64,000 nucleotides of DNA from Verrucomicrobiota bacterium (GTDB lineage Bacteria; Verrucomicrobiota; Verrucomicrobiia; Verrucomicrobiales; Akkermansiaceae). A program made the position numbers and the translations under genes. Location of the stretch: assembly GCA_030835305.1 (NCBI GenBank), contig JAURPJ010000097.1, positions 62,001 to 126,000 on the forward strand, read 5' to 3'. The notes under the pieces are model-generated. The model searched no databases. It was not told where the DNA came from and saw nothing but the letters and a program-made list of their open reading frames with translations. Shown piece by piece: positions 27,096 to 35,965 of this stretch (within the stretch, counting starts at the first letter, position 1; each line of letters opens with the position of its first letter).

Positions 27096-28289
27096 ATGAA
27101 AACCTTTCCTATCCTGGCTCTTTTGACGAGCCCCCTGCTTGCAGACATCAGTCTTGATCCCACCTTTCATTTCAATGGCGTCATCGGCGACACCTCGGCT
27201 GACTCGTTCAGCGAGATCGGGGGCCATGCCCACGATCCCAATGACAATTTCGCTGTTCAGGGTTTTGAGCCGGGACTGAACCTCCGGGTCGATGATTGGC
27301 TCGCCGGCTTCACCAATATTAATGTTTTTACCGACTCGAATCACGAGGTCGACTGGGAACTCGAGGAAGCATTCCTGAAGTTCAAGAATCTCCCAGGAGG
27401 CTTTGAACTCCGGGGCGGGCGCATGCTTGCCCGGATTGGGCTCCAAAACAACCAACACCTTCACGCCTGGACGCTCGTCAATTCCAACCTCACTACTTCC
27501 CAGTTTTTGGGCGAAGAAGGCCTCATGAGTGAGGGAATCGAGCTGACCTGGCGAAAGGACTTCGACCAGGGATTCTTCGCAATCTCGACCAACTTCAGCA
27601 ACACTGCCTCCCATCATCATCACGCCGACGAAGATGACCATGGAGATCACGAGGACGAGGATGATCACGGGGACGAAGAAGATCATGAGCATGAGCACGA
27701 ACACTCGTCCGAGGACGCCTTCATGGAAGACAACGTCTTCGTGACCCGCGTTCTCTTCGGCTACAACCAAAGCGATTTCCATCAGCACCGCCTTGGAATC
27801 AACACCGCTTGGGGTGAAAACGGATACGGCCGCGACACCTACATGCACTCGATTGACTACGTTTACACCTGGCGTGAAAACGGACTTGAACTAGGTGGGC
27901 GAGAGTTCTCGGTCGGTGCCGAGTATTTCTATCGCGATGTGGAATGGATCGGCGAAGAAGATTCCACGCTACAGGGGGCAGCTTCTCAACAAAGCTTCAT
28001 GGCCTTCGCCAACTACCGTTTTCACCAACAATGGATCGCCGGCATCCGCTATGAATACCTCGAAGGAGCCATTGGCGGTGCCGACATCCACATGGGCGAA
28101 ACCGAATACGCCTTTGAATCCTCCGGGCGTGAGCGAATCACCCTCGCCCTGACCCGCGAGTTCCGCTACAGCGACATCATGCTTTCCACCATCCGCCTGC
28201 AATATTCCCACGATAATCTTGAGGAGGAGAGTGCCGATTCCATCTGGCTGCAATTCGGCTTCAACTTTGGTGGCCCCGAAGTCCGGTAG
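27096..28289 (+). CDS. Outer-membrane porin-like protein with His/Asp-rich loop
   Basis: A 397-residue protein with a short signal peptide (MKTFPILALLTSPLLA) and alternating beta-strand character throughout, ending with an aromatic strand (IWLQFGFNFGG) as outer-membrane barrels do. Residues 173-203 are a remarkable metal-ligand loop of His, Asp and Glu (HHHHADEDDHGDHEDEDD and more), followed by SSED. Such loops occur in zinc-scavenging outer-membrane proteins, where they capture metal at the surface. A palindrome lies just before the ATG. There is no TonB box or plug domain visible, so it is more likely a passive channel or a scavenger than a TonB-dependent transporter. The cargo is inferred only. 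Confidence 0.8.
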   Translation: MKTFPILALLTSPLLADISLDPTFHFNGVIGDTSADSFSEIGGHAHDPNDNFAVQGFEPGLNLRVDDWLAGFTNINVFTDSNHEVDWELEEAFLKFKNLPGGFELRGGRMLARIGLQNNQHLHAWTLVNSNLTTSQFLGEEGLMSEGIELTWRKDFDQGFFAISTNFSNTASHHHHADEDDHGDHEDEDDHGDEEDHEHEHEHSSEDAFMEDNVFVTRVLFGYNQSDFHQHRLGINTAWGENGYGRDTYMHSIDYVYTWRENGLELGGREFSVGAEYFYRDVEWIGEEDSTLQGAASQQSFMAFANYRFHQQWIAGIRYEYLEGAIGGADIHMGETEYAFESSGRERITLALTREFRYSDIMLSTIRLQYSHDNLEEESADSIWLQFGFNFGGPEVR

Positions 28290-28365
28290 TCGATTTCCCG
28301 TCAGACCGGGATTTCTTTGATTTGCGATTGAAAAAAACCTCGCGGGGCCTTCTCCTCCCGGCCTC

Positions 28366-30750
28366 ATGAACGTTTCGCTCAACTGGCTCAAAGAACGCCT
28401 CGATTTCGCCTCCCGCTCCCTCGAAGAAGTCTGCGACCTCCTCACCTTTGCCGGCATCGAAATCGAAGGACTCCAAGAGATGGGCGTCAAGAGCGGCCAG
28501 ATTGTGGTCGCCGAGATTAAGGAAGCGGTTCAACATCCGGATGCCGACCGCCTCAAAGTCACCCAGGTGGATGCCGGTGAAGGCTCGCTACGCCAAATCG
28601 TCTGCGGTGCCACCAACTACAAGGTCGGCGACAAAGTCCCCTGCTGCCTCCCTGGCGCGGCCCTCCCCGGCGGATTCAAAATTAGTGCAACCAAAATGCG
28701 TGGGGTCGAATCCAAGGGAATGCTCGCCGCTGGATCCGAGATCGGCCTTACCGACAAAGAAGACGGCCTCCTTATCCTCGACCCTGATTTTAAGATCGGC
28801 ACTCCCGTCAAAGAGCTCTTTGATTCCGACACTCTCATCGAAGTCGAAATCACCCCAAACCGCCCCGACCTTCTCTCCCACTCCGGCCTAGCCCGCGAAC
28901 TTGCAGCACTGCTTCACACCAAAACCAAGCCGGTCGAAAAATCACACAAAACTGAGATTGAAGAAGACTCCGCTGTTGTCACCGTCGATTCAGCGACCTG
29001 CCCGTTCTACTCTGTCCTGAGTATCAAAGGTGTCAAAGTCGCTCCAAGCCCGGATTGGCTCGCCAAGAAGCTTAAAGCAATCGGCCTCCGACCCATCAAC
29101 AATATCGTTGATATCACCAACTACGTGCTCCACGAGATCGGGCAGCCGCTTCACGCCTTCGATGCGGGCAAGGTCGATGGAGCTATTCACGTCCGCCAGG
29201 CTTTCGATGGAGAAGCTTTGAAAGCGCTCGACGAAGAAACCTACGATCTCAAAGACATCGACTGCGTCATCTCCGACCAATCCGGCACTCCGCTCGCCCT
29301 TGCCGGAGTGATGGGCGGGCTCGACAGCGGAGTGACTGACTCCACCACCGACATCCTCCTCGAGTCTGCATATTTCACCACTTCCGAGATTCGCCGCACC
29401 TCACGGCGCCTCTTTTTAACGTCAGATTCCTCCTATCGTTTCGAGCGCGGAGTCGACCCACAACAAGTCCTGCCTGCCTCGGCCCTGGCCGCAGCCCTCA
29501 TTCTTGAAATCGCCGGAGGGGAAGTCGTGGGCAAAACCGTGACCGCCGGACGACTCCCCGGAGCTCTTCCCGCAGTTGAACTCGATGTCGACCGCATGCT
29601 ACAGCTTATGGACAACAGCATCTCGCTGGAAGACGCCGGAGCCATCCTGACCCGCCTCGGTCTTTCTTCATCCGATCTCAAGACCTGGGAAATTCCAAGC
29701 TGGCGCGGCGATCTCGAGCGCTCGGCCGATCTCGTCGAAGAGATCGCCCGTACCCATGGGCTCGAAAAGGTCCCTTCCCGTGCCGGCGGAACAGCCGTCG
29801 ACGAAAGTAAGATAGACCACGATTACGATCGGCTCCTCGATCTCAAAAAGAGCATCGTCGCCCTCGGATTTTACGAGACACAGACCATCAAGCTCATCGC
29901 CGAAAACCAACTCCAAGACTGTCTTCCGCTTCGACCTCTGCAAGAGGGCGACCTCGTCACGGTCGCCCGTCCTCTCAGCGAAGATCACGCCATCCTCCGC
30001 CCTGCACTCACTCCCGGACTTCTTGCCACAGCCGAAAACAATCTACGCCAGGGGGCCAAGACCTTACGCTTCTTCGAGGCCGGCCGCCAATTCCGGAACG
30101 TCGGCGGCGGTAAAGCTACCGATCTCGAAGCCAATTCCATCGCCCTTCTACTAGGCGGTGAAGCCAGCCCCCTTTCGTGGACACGAGGTGAGAACCGCAT
30201 GCTAGACTCTTACGACCTCAAAGCCGCCATCCAGGCCGTGCTTGGAAATCGCTCGATTCAATTCACGACCCGTGCTCGCGATGGATTCCTCCTCGCCGGC
30301 GACATCCAACTTGGGGGCAAACCAATTGGCACCTTTGCCCAAGTCATGCCATCCCGCGCCCGGGAGATTGGCTTCCGAGCTCCCATCTACCTTGCTGAAC
30401 TCGATCAGAAAAAGATTCTTGAAATCAAACGAGATATGTTTCAGGTCGAGCCCCTTCCGCAATTTCCGGGATCCAGCCGCGACATCGCAATGGAACTCCC
30501 CATCAAAACCAGCAATGCCGAAATTGAGAAAGTCCTCTCCAAACATAGCGACCCCCTGCTGGTATCGGCAATCTGCTTCGATCAATTCCACGATCCATCC
30601 GGCGAGAAAATGCCCGCTGACAAGCGCTCCATTGCTTATTCATTCGGCTACCGATCCGAGCAAGGTACGATGAAACAGAAGGAAATCGACACCGCCCACG
30701 ACAAGCTTAGAGCCCACCTACAGAGGTCACTTCCGGTTACCTTTCGTTAA
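28366..30750 (+). CDS. pheT: Phenylalanyl-tRNA synthetase beta subunit
   Basis: The 794-residue beta subunit of the alpha2-beta2 enzyme that charges tRNA-Phe. Domains in order are the N-terminal region (MNVSLNWLKERLDF), the EMAP/tRNA-binding-type domain (HPDADRLKVTQVDAG, QIVCGATN, GVESKGMLAAGSEIGL), B3/4 editing domain (LRPINNIVDITNYVLHEIGQ, HAFDAGKV, LAGVMGG, SDSSYRFERGVDP), B5 (RLGLSSS, SWRGDLERSADLVEEIARTHG), the catalytic-like core, and the C-terminal FDX-ACB anticodon-binding domain (PQFPGSSRDIAMELP, SIAYSFGYRSEQGTM). It is complete. pheS is not adjacent on either side, unlike the usual pheST pair. Confidence 0.95.
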   Translation: MNVSLNWLKERLDFASRSLEEVCDLLTFAGIEIEGLQEMGVKSGQIVVAEIKEAVQHPDADRLKVTQVDAGEGSLRQIVCGATNYKVGDKVPCCLPGAALPGGFKISATKMRGVESKGMLAAGSEIGLTDKEDGLLILDPDFKIGTPVKELFDSDTLIEVEITPNRPDLLSHSGLARELAALLHTKTKPVEKSHKTEIEEDSAVVTVDSATCPFYSVLSIKGVKVAPSPDWLAKKLKAIGLRPINNIVDITNYVLHEIGQPLHAFDAGKVDGAIHVRQAFDGEALKALDEETYDLKDIDCVISDQSGTPLALAGVMGGLDSGVTDSTTDILLESAYFTTSEIRRTSRRLFLTSDSSYRFERGVDPQQVLPASALAAALILEIAGGEVVGKTVTAGRLPGALPAVELDVDRMLQLMDNSISLEDAGAILTRLGLSSSDLKTWEIPSWRGDLERSADLVEEIARTHGLEKVPSRAGGTAVDESKIDHDYDRLLDLKKSIVALGFYETQTIKLIAENQLQDCLPLRPLQEGDLVTVARPLSEDHAILRPALTPGLLATAENNLRQGAKTLRFFEAGRQFRNVGGGKATDLEANSIALLLGGEASPLSWTRGENRMLDSYDLKAAIQAVLGNRSIQFTTRARDGFLLAGDIQLGGKPIGTFAQVMPSRAREIGFRAPIYLAELDQKKILEIKRDMFQVEPLPQFPGSSRDIAMELPIKTSNAEIEKVLSKHSDPLLVSAICFDQFHDPSGEKMPADKRSIAYSFGYRSEQGTMKQKEIDTAHDKLRAHLQRSLPVTFR

Positions 30751-30769
30751 GTTAAATCAACAGGCTTCA

Positions 30770-30804
30770 AAAAAGCCCCCGTTTGCATCTCGAGCGGAGG
30801 CTTT
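30770..30804 (-). terminator. Rho-independent terminator for the DUF1287 gene (possibly shared with pheT)
   Basis: AAAGCC (30772-30777) pairs with GGCTTT (30799-30804), and CCG/CGG extends the stem inward past one C-A mismatch. Read on the minus strand the hairpin is followed by six T (CAAAAAA on the plus strand). It lies between two convergent genes, 20 bases after pheT and 28 after the DUF1287 gene. The plus-strand side has only a weak T tract, so its main use is probably for the minus strand. Confidence 0.7.
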
Positions 30805-30831
30805 CTAGTAAAAGAAATTCTGTGGAGCGTC

Positions 30832-31551
30832 CTACTCGCTGTAGCGGTAGTGCCCCTTGATGGTATAATCGAAGAGCTTCTTCTCCCACTCGGGACCATC
30901 ACCAATATTGTGGACCACCCACTTCTCGGTCTTTTTGGCACCCGGGCCAGGAACAATGATTCCGATGTGCTTGTTACCATCGAGCAACTGCCAAATGACA
31001 ATATCACCGAAGCTGTAGTCCTCTGGATCCTGGCTCACACCCAGAACCTGACCCTTGCGAGTGAAGAAACGCTGAAGGTTCTGAACCCGCCGATGATCAA
31101 TATTGGTATCCGGCTCTTTGGAACCAAAGATCTGGGGATAAGAATAGAAGTTCTCTTTAATATCGGCGTGAACACGCACTTGGAGGTCGATATCGAGGCT
31201 CCGATAGGCCCGAACGATCAAATCCTCGGCTTTCCCACGAGTCGGAGCGATATCACCGTTGGGAAAACCAATCTTGAAGTAAGAACCATCGTAGTTGACT
31301 TGAGCCTGTGTCCGTTCAAGAGCCGCAGCCGCCAATCGGGATCCAAAATCGCCATCAGATTCTAGAGTTGTAATGGCCTCGCGAACATTCGCGGGTGAAG
31401 TAAGGTCAGTCTGGGCCCGGAGAAACGGAATCAACGGGCGAAGAAAAAAACCACCCAAAACAATCGCAAACGCGACAAGAAGCCACCCACCCAGTGAGCT
31501 TCTGCGCTTTCTTTTCATCGGAGCAGCTCCGATATACTCGATTGGTCTCAT
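30832..31551 (-). CDS. DUF1287 family protein, membrane-anchored
   Basis: A 239-residue protein with one N-terminal membrane segment (LGGWLLVAFAIVLGGFFLRPL) and a periplasmic domain of the DUF1287 type: YDGSYFKIGFPNGDIAPTRGKAEDLIVRAYR, IDLQVRVHADIKENF, NIDHRRVQNLQRFFTR, YSFGDIVIWQL, HIGIIVP and WVVHNIGDG. The Cys/His/Asp arrangement expected in NlpC/P60-like folds is not complete: the position of a catalytic Cys is taken by another residue (GKAEDLIVRAYR), while HIGI and HNIG histidines are kept. Function is unknown; cell-wall handling is a possibility. It diverges from the CBM9-like gene across 106 A+T-rich bases. Confidence 0.78.
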   Translation of the reverse strand: MRPIEYIGAAPMKRKRRSSLGGWLLVAFAIVLGGFFLRPLIPFLRAQTDLTSPANVREAITTLESDGDFGSRLAAAALERTQAQVNYDGSYFKIGFPNGDIAPTRGKAEDLIVRAYRSLDIDLQVRVHADIKENFYSYPQIFGSKEPDTNIDHRRVQNLQRFFTRKGQVLGVSQDPEDYSFGDIVIWQLLDGNKHIGIIVPGPGAKKTEKWVVHNIGDGPEWEKKLFDYTIKGHYRYSE

Positions 31552-31657
31552 TTAACTTTTATTAACTGTTAAAAATTGTCATGTTTCGATATGCGTGGCG
31601 AGCGAAAACTTGTCGTTCTCCTTGAGAAAGTAGATATTTTTTCATCCTGTTGCATTA

Positions 31658-32263
31658 ATGGAACAAATTCCGGTCATTTTTGCAGCAAAAACCCCGACCT
31701 TCGACGAGATTCATCAACGCGGTGTGCAGATTCTTACGGATTGGTCGGGTTCGCAAATCACAAAATTATCAAAGTTTCTTTTCTGGGTCGATCCAACTCA
31801 CTTCTACTTTCTGGCCAGCCAGAAAGGCACTTCGGGAATGAACCATCCGGACAGTCGACTGGGGCAATATCAAGCCGAGCTTTGGAAATATGACGTCGCT
31901 GAATTCTTCCTTCTTTCGTCTGATAAAAGCCGATACCTCGAGTTCAATCTCGCTCCAAATGGCGGATGGTGGTCGAGCGCCTTTACCGCGCCTCTCCAAG
32001 CAGCCCCCGGCGAACCATCCCCAATTCCCGACGTCAAAACGTCAGCGGAAGCGACCAGCGAAGGGTGGCAGGCCCGCGCAAGTATTCCTTTGTCATGGCT
32101 GCAGGAAGTCTATGGTTTCGGCGAATCTTCCCACCTGAACGCCTGCTTTATTCTTAACTCCCCTGACCAAATCTTCGTCACTGCGGGAGATCCTCCGGAG
32201 GGCAAACCCGATTATCACCGCCCCGATCTCTTTCCCCCCATAAATCCAATCGCTCTCGCGTGA
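31658..32263 (+). CDS. CBM9-like beta-sandwich protein
   Basis: A 201-residue protein without a clear signal peptide. KFLFWVDPTHFYFLASQKG, ELWKYDVAEFFLLSSDKSRYLEFNLAPNGGWWSSAF and ARASIPLSWL match the carbohydrate-binding module family 9-like domain often found in verrucomicrobial proteins, where the pattern xYxEFNLSPxGxWW is typical. As a stand-alone domain it could bind a glycan or an intracellular sugar derivative. It ends 31 bases before the GT9 gene and is probably co-transcribed with it. Confidence 0.7.
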   Translation: MEQIPVIFAAKTPTFDEIHQRGVQILTDWSGSQITKLSKFLFWVDPTHFYFLASQKGTSGMNHPDSRLGQYQAELWKYDVAEFFLLSSDKSRYLEFNLAPNGGWWSSAFTAPLQAAPGEPSPIPDVKTSAEATSEGWQARASIPLSWLQEVYGFGESSHLNACFILNSPDQIFVTAGDPPEGKPDYHRPDLFPPINPIALA

Positions 32264-32294
32264 CATCGCGCTCCTTCCTGACTAACCTCCCGGC

Positions 32295-33311
32295 ATGACC
32301 GAAATGCCAAAGGCCGCGTCCCTTCCGGACCGCCCACCGCTCCACCTCAAAGGAGAATACCTGGCGATCGCGTCGCCCGATTCGATCTCTGAGGCCGGCT
32401 TCAGCATCCCGGCGGTTCGGGGCATTCGCGATATCCGGCCAAACAGCACCATCATAGTAGTAGCGAACCACGAAACTGCCCCGTTATGGCGAAAGGTCGG
32501 CGCCGTTAATATCGTCATCGCTTACTCGCCCTCCGATTCGGTCCGTAAAATTGGCAAACTTTTAAAAGCAACGGATATCCCTTTCGATTCCTCAATTGCC
32601 TGGGAGGACAGCTCTGCCGCCCAGGCTTTCGCCAAGATCGGAATTAAGAATCGCCTTGGTTACCCCGCCGGAAAACTGGCCCGAATCCTGACCGATCCTG
32701 TCAAAGTCGAGCGTGAGGCGGGCCCAATCGAACATCGGGTAAAGCACTACCTGCTTTTTGTCGAAAAGCTCGGTGCCAAGCCTTTCCAAGCAGCTTATTT
32801 CACCCACCCATCCAGACCACCGGCCCCGGAGAAACCAATCCTCGCGATCTCACCCGGATCTGACTATGGCCCCGCCGCCGAGTGGTCGCTCGATCGTTTT
32901 CAAACACTCGCCGAAGAGCTCTCCGGGGCCTTTGATCTCGCGATCATCCCGCACCCCGATCGGCCGGGCCCCGCCTCAGCACTGGCAAAATCCCTTGGAA
33001 AACACATCAGCTCCATTGAAGGAGCCGAACTCATCGACTTTCTCGCAACCTGCCATGGCCTCATCGCAAGCGATGGCTCCATCCCCCATTTGGCATCTTT
33101 TGTCGGTACTCCTTCACTCGTTTTCTTCGGCCCGAACGAACCCGAATGGCGACGACCTCTCGGAAAAATTCACCGCGTGATTCGCGAGCACGTTCCCTGC
33201 AGCGGCTGCCTCCTGAACAAGTGCCCCCTCGATCATCGCTGCCTGAAGGAGATCACGGCCAAGCGAGCGCTCGCCGAAGCCCTCTCACTCTTCGGAGAAG
33301 TTGTCTCCTGA
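32295..33311 (+). CDS. Glycosyltransferase family 9 (heptosyltransferase-like)
   Basis: A GT-B fold protein of 338 residues related to ADP-heptose:LPS heptosyltransferases. AFSIPAVRGIRD-like sequence at about 36-46 (GFSIPAVRGIRDIRP) corresponds to the acceptor-side loop, ILAISPGSDYGPAAEWSLDRFQTLAEEL to the donor-binding turn, and LIASDGSIPHLASFVGTPSLVFFGPNEP to the conserved donor-site block (SxGxxHLAxxxGxP). The tail CSGCLLNKCPLDHRCLKEIT has the Cys cluster common in this family. It would add a heptose or similar sugar to the LPS inner core at the cytoplasmic side of the inner membrane. The true donor is unknown. Confidence 0.85.
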   Translation: MTEMPKAASLPDRPPLHLKGEYLAIASPDSISEAGFSIPAVRGIRDIRPNSTIIVVANHETAPLWRKVGAVNIVIAYSPSDSVRKIGKLLKATDIPFDSSIAWEDSSAAQAFAKIGIKNRLGYPAGKLARILTDPVKVEREAGPIEHRVKHYLLFVEKLGAKPFQAAYFTHPSRPPAPEKPILAISPGSDYGPAAEWSLDRFQTLAEELSGAFDLAIIPHPDRPGPASALAKSLGKHISSIEGAELIDFLATCHGLIASDGSIPHLASFVGTPSLVFFGPNEPEWRRPLGKIHRVIREHVPCSGCLLNKCPLDHRCLKEITAKRALAEALSLFGEVVS

Positions 33312-33330
33312 ATATCCGCTTGCAGCGCTT

Positions 33331-33348
33331 GGCGCCCGGAAGGGCGTC
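33331..33348. terminator. Short GC-rich hairpin between convergent genes
   Basis: GGCGCCC and GGGCGTC flank a GGAA tetraloop (GNRA type), forming a stem of about six pairs. It lies 20 bases after the GT9 stop and 9 bases before the end of the DUF2017 gene. No T run follows on either strand, so termination is uncertain. It shares the trailing bases GCGTCACTC with the terminator near 45765. Confidence 0.4.
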
Positions 33349-33356
33349 ACTCTCCA

Positions 33357-33809
33357 TCAGCAGTCAATCATGACATACTGAAGAAGCATGCCCTGGACGT
33401 GACTGTAAAAGTTGCTGCGGAAGTAGGCCGCTCTCGCCGACGAATCTTCAAACACTTCGGGATCCACTTCTTCGCTGGCTCCGAACTTGTATTTGTCTTC
33501 TAGAGCGAGTCGGGCTTGGTTTAGAGCGCCATACCAGAATTCCGCGTTGCTCTTTACGATATGAATATCCTCCTCCTCCTCCCTGGCATTAAGCACCTCC
33601 TTCACTACGGTGATTCGCTGCTTTGAAAACTCCTCGGTCAACTCGGGTGCCACAATCTCATCCCACATTGAGTCCTCGTCCATCAAACCCGCCAGTCTGC
33701 CCGCTAGATCGGAATCACTATCTCCCGCGATCCCAAGGAGAAGCATCCAATCGTGCTCGGTCTCGGGGACCAACTTTAGGCCACCTGCAACTGTCGGGCC
33801 TACTGTCAT
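33357..33809 (-). CDS. DUF2017 family protein
   Basis: A 150-residue acidic, helical protein with no signal peptide. It is placed in DUF2017 because it directly follows clpS with a four-base ATGA overlap, an arrangement well known in Actinobacteria and Verrucomicrobia, and because of the terminal motif SNFYSHVQGMLLQYVMIDC and the SNAEFWYGALNQARLAL helix. Its biochemical role is unknown; the coupling suggests a link with ClpAP-mediated proteolysis. The last residues come close to the convergent GT9 gene. Confidence 0.7.
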   Translation of the reverse strand: MTVGPTVAGGLKLVPETEHDWMLLLGIAGDSDSDLAGRLAGLMDEDSMWDEIVAPELTEEFSKQRITVVKEVLNAREEEEDIHIVKSNAEFWYGALNQARLALEDKYKFGASEEVDPEVFEDSSARAAYFRSNFYSHVQGMLLQYVMIDC

Positions 33810-34096
33810 TCCGCCTTCTCAAGAGTGGCATGCAGCTGCGCGCTGTGAAGCTGATTCACATACATTTCTGCTTTCTCACGATTCCCGCTCCAAACAACCG
33901 CCTGCCCTCTTTGATGCACCGCCATCATCAACTCCTCTGCCTTTTTCTTCGAAAATCCGAAAATTTGGATCAGGACACGACTGACATACTCCATCAAATT
34001 GACCGGATCATCGAGAACGATGACCTGCCAAGGTTTATCGCTTTTCTCCTTGCTCCTGATTTTGGTTTGGTGAGCCGGGGCATCTACCGCATTCAT
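33806..34096 (-). CDS. clpS: ClpS adaptor for ClpAP protease
   Basis: Delivers N-degron substrates to ClpA. The 96-residue protein has the core PWQVIVLDDPVNLMEYVSRVL (the DDxxN substrate-gate region with Asp-Asp-Pro-Val-Asn), GFSKKKAEELMMAVHQRG with the His that contacts the substrate amino group, and the last strand in REKAEMYVNQLHSAQLHATLE. It sits three bases after ispG on the same strand and overlaps the DUF2017 start, so the three genes are an operon. Confidence 0.92.
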   Translation of the reverse strand: MNAVDAPAHQTKIRSKEKSDKPWQVIVLDDPVNLMEYVSRVLIQIFGFSKKKAEELMMAVHQRGQAVVWSGNREKAEMYVNQLHSAQLHATLEKAE

Positions 34097-34099
34097 TAT

Positions 34100-35872
34100 T
34101 TAGACCTCCGCCACTTGTTCCGGAGCATCCACCCAGCGCCCGTGTTCCCGAATTAAATCCTGAAGTCTCTCCACCGCTTCACCTTCCGGAATGTTAAACT
34201 TCACCGCCTGTTTCCCAACGTAGAGGTTGATCTTCCCAGGAGCACCCCCAACATAACCAAAATCGGCATCCGCCATTTCGCCGGGCCCATTCACAATACA
34301 ACCCATCACGGCTATCCGCACACCTTTCAAATGACCGGTCGCCTTACGGATTTTCTGGGTCGTCTCTTGCAGATTGAAGAGGGTCCGGCCGCAACTCGGG
34401 CACGCCACATAGTCGGTCTTAAAGATTCGGGCACCTGCCGCCTGAAGAATGTTGTAGGAAAGTCGCAGTGACTGCCCCGGAGCCTCTTCTCCTTGCACCA
34501 GGATGGCATCACCAATTCCATCACAAATCAAGGAACCCAAATTCATGGACGCATTCAGTAAAGTTGGCATGAAATCAGCCGCCTCATCGCTCGAGGGAAC
34601 AAGGGTGTCCTTCAACAAAATCGAATGCCGGGAATCAACCTTTGCGGCCAGAAGCCGGAAAGCTGAAATGGTCGGAAGCTTCAACCCGTTTTTCACCGTG
34701 AGCAACCTTGACTCATCCGCCTGGTTGATTTCCGAAATCGCCTCGTTATCCTGCGGATCGAGCTCCACCACACCCGAATCCTCGGCAACGATCTCAGGCT
34801 TAAAATCGCCCATCTGATTGATCTTGTGAGCCACCGCCTCCCACTTCTTGCGGGAACTAAAGACCCGCATCAATTCCGTGCCGCCCAAAGACAAACCCTC
34901 AACCTCCTGCACCTCGCTCTTGCGACGCTCATACTCAAAAGGATTCCACGATTCCTTCACTCCCGTGTCACAGCCGCCTTCCGGAACCGCTTTTACCAAT
35001 GCTTGCGCCACCGGAACCTCATGCACGGCATCCTCGGTTAAACTCACCCTGATGGTATCACCGATTCCGTCCGCCAAAAGACTTCCGATTCCAATCGCGC
35101 TCTTAATACGTCCGTCCTCGCCATCGCCAGCTTCCGTCACGCCCAAATGCAAGGGGTAATTCCAATCCGAACCCTCCGCTTCAAGACGGGCGACCAAAAG
35201 ACGATAAGCCTCAATCATGACCTTCGGATTCGAGGCTTTCATCGAGAAAACAAAGTTGTGAAAATCCTCCTCTCGCGCAATCCGCGCGAACTCCAGCGCA
35301 CTTTCCACCATCCCGAGTGGGGTGTCGCCGTAGCGGTTCATGATGCGGTCGGAGAGCGAACCATGATTGGTCCCAATTCTCACCGCACGGCCCAGATCCT
35401 TGCAAAGAGTCACCAAGGGTGCGAATTCCTCCCGAATGCGGCCCAGCTCCTCCTCATACTGGTCATCCGTGTATTCCCTGATCTCGAATTTCTTCTTATC
35501 GGCGTAATTCCCCGGGTTGACCCTGATTTTCTCCACCCATTTTGCCGCCTCAAAAGCAGCATCCGGCTTGAAGTGGATGTCAGCCACCAACGGAACATCA
35601 CAATGGGCGGCGCGAACCCCATCACGAATATTTTCGAGATTCTCGGCATACTTCCGGGTCTGTGCGGTGATCCGCACCACCTCGCAGCCGGCATTCGCCA
35701 GCTGTAACACTTCTTTGACACAAGCATCGGTGTTCCGGGTGTCCGAGGTGATCATGGACTGCACCACCACGGGGTTGCCGCCACCCATTTTCACGTTTCC
35801 AACCGTCACCTCCCGCGACTCACGACGAGAGTAATTGAAGAGATCTTTGCAATAACGTAATTCGGGTGCCAT
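34100..35872 (-). CDS. ispG: 4-hydroxy-3-methylbut-2-enyl diphosphate synthase, long form
   Basis: Iron-sulfur enzyme of the MEP pathway to isoprenoids. The N-terminal TIM barrel has VTVGNVKMGGGNPVVVQSM, VADIHFKPDAAFEAAK and RIGTNHGSLSDRIMNRYGDTP. The C-terminal [4Fe-4S] domain has ACPSCGR and MGCIVNGPGEMADADFGYVG, giving all three cysteine ligands and the catalytic Glu. At 590 residues it belongs to the long type with a large insert between barrel and cluster domain (here about 290-470), as in plants, chlamydiae and Bacteroidetes, where the 360-400-residue enterobacterial form has none. The ATG at 35872 (MAPELRYCKDLFNYSRRES) is preferred; upstream sequence in frame looks non-coding and runs over the divergent gene's start. 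Confidence 0.93.
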   Translation of the reverse strand: MAPELRYCKDLFNYSRRESREVTVGNVKMGGGNPVVVQSMITSDTRNTDACVKEVLQLANAGCEVVRITAQTRKYAENLENIRDGVRAAHCDVPLVADIHFKPDAAFEAAKWVEKIRVNPGNYADKKKFEIREYTDDQYEEELGRIREEFAPLVTLCKDLGRAVRIGTNHGSLSDRIMNRYGDTPLGMVESALEFARIAREEDFHNFVFSMKASNPKVMIEAYRLLVARLEAEGSDWNYPLHLGVTEAGDGEDGRIKSAIGIGSLLADGIGDTIRVSLTEDAVHEVPVAQALVKAVPEGGCDTGVKESWNPFEYERRKSEVQEVEGLSLGGTELMRVFSSRKKWEAVAHKINQMGDFKPEIVAEDSGVVELDPQDNEAISEINQADESRLLTVKNGLKLPTISAFRLLAAKVDSRHSILLKDTLVPSSDEAADFMPTLLNASMNLGSLICDGIGDAILVQGEEAPGQSLRLSYNILQAAGARIFKTDYVACPSCGRTLFNLQETTQKIRKATGHLKGVRIAVMGCIVNGPGEMADADFGYVGGAPGKINLYVGKQAVKFNIPEGEAVERLQDLIREHGRWVDAPEQVAEV

Positions 35873-35965
35873 TTGGTTCTTCGGACTTCTAAGCCAAAAA
35901 CGCCCCGCCCGCAACGCCCACATTCCCTGATTGCGCCTGCGGCAGATCTGGCGAATGCTTCCCCC

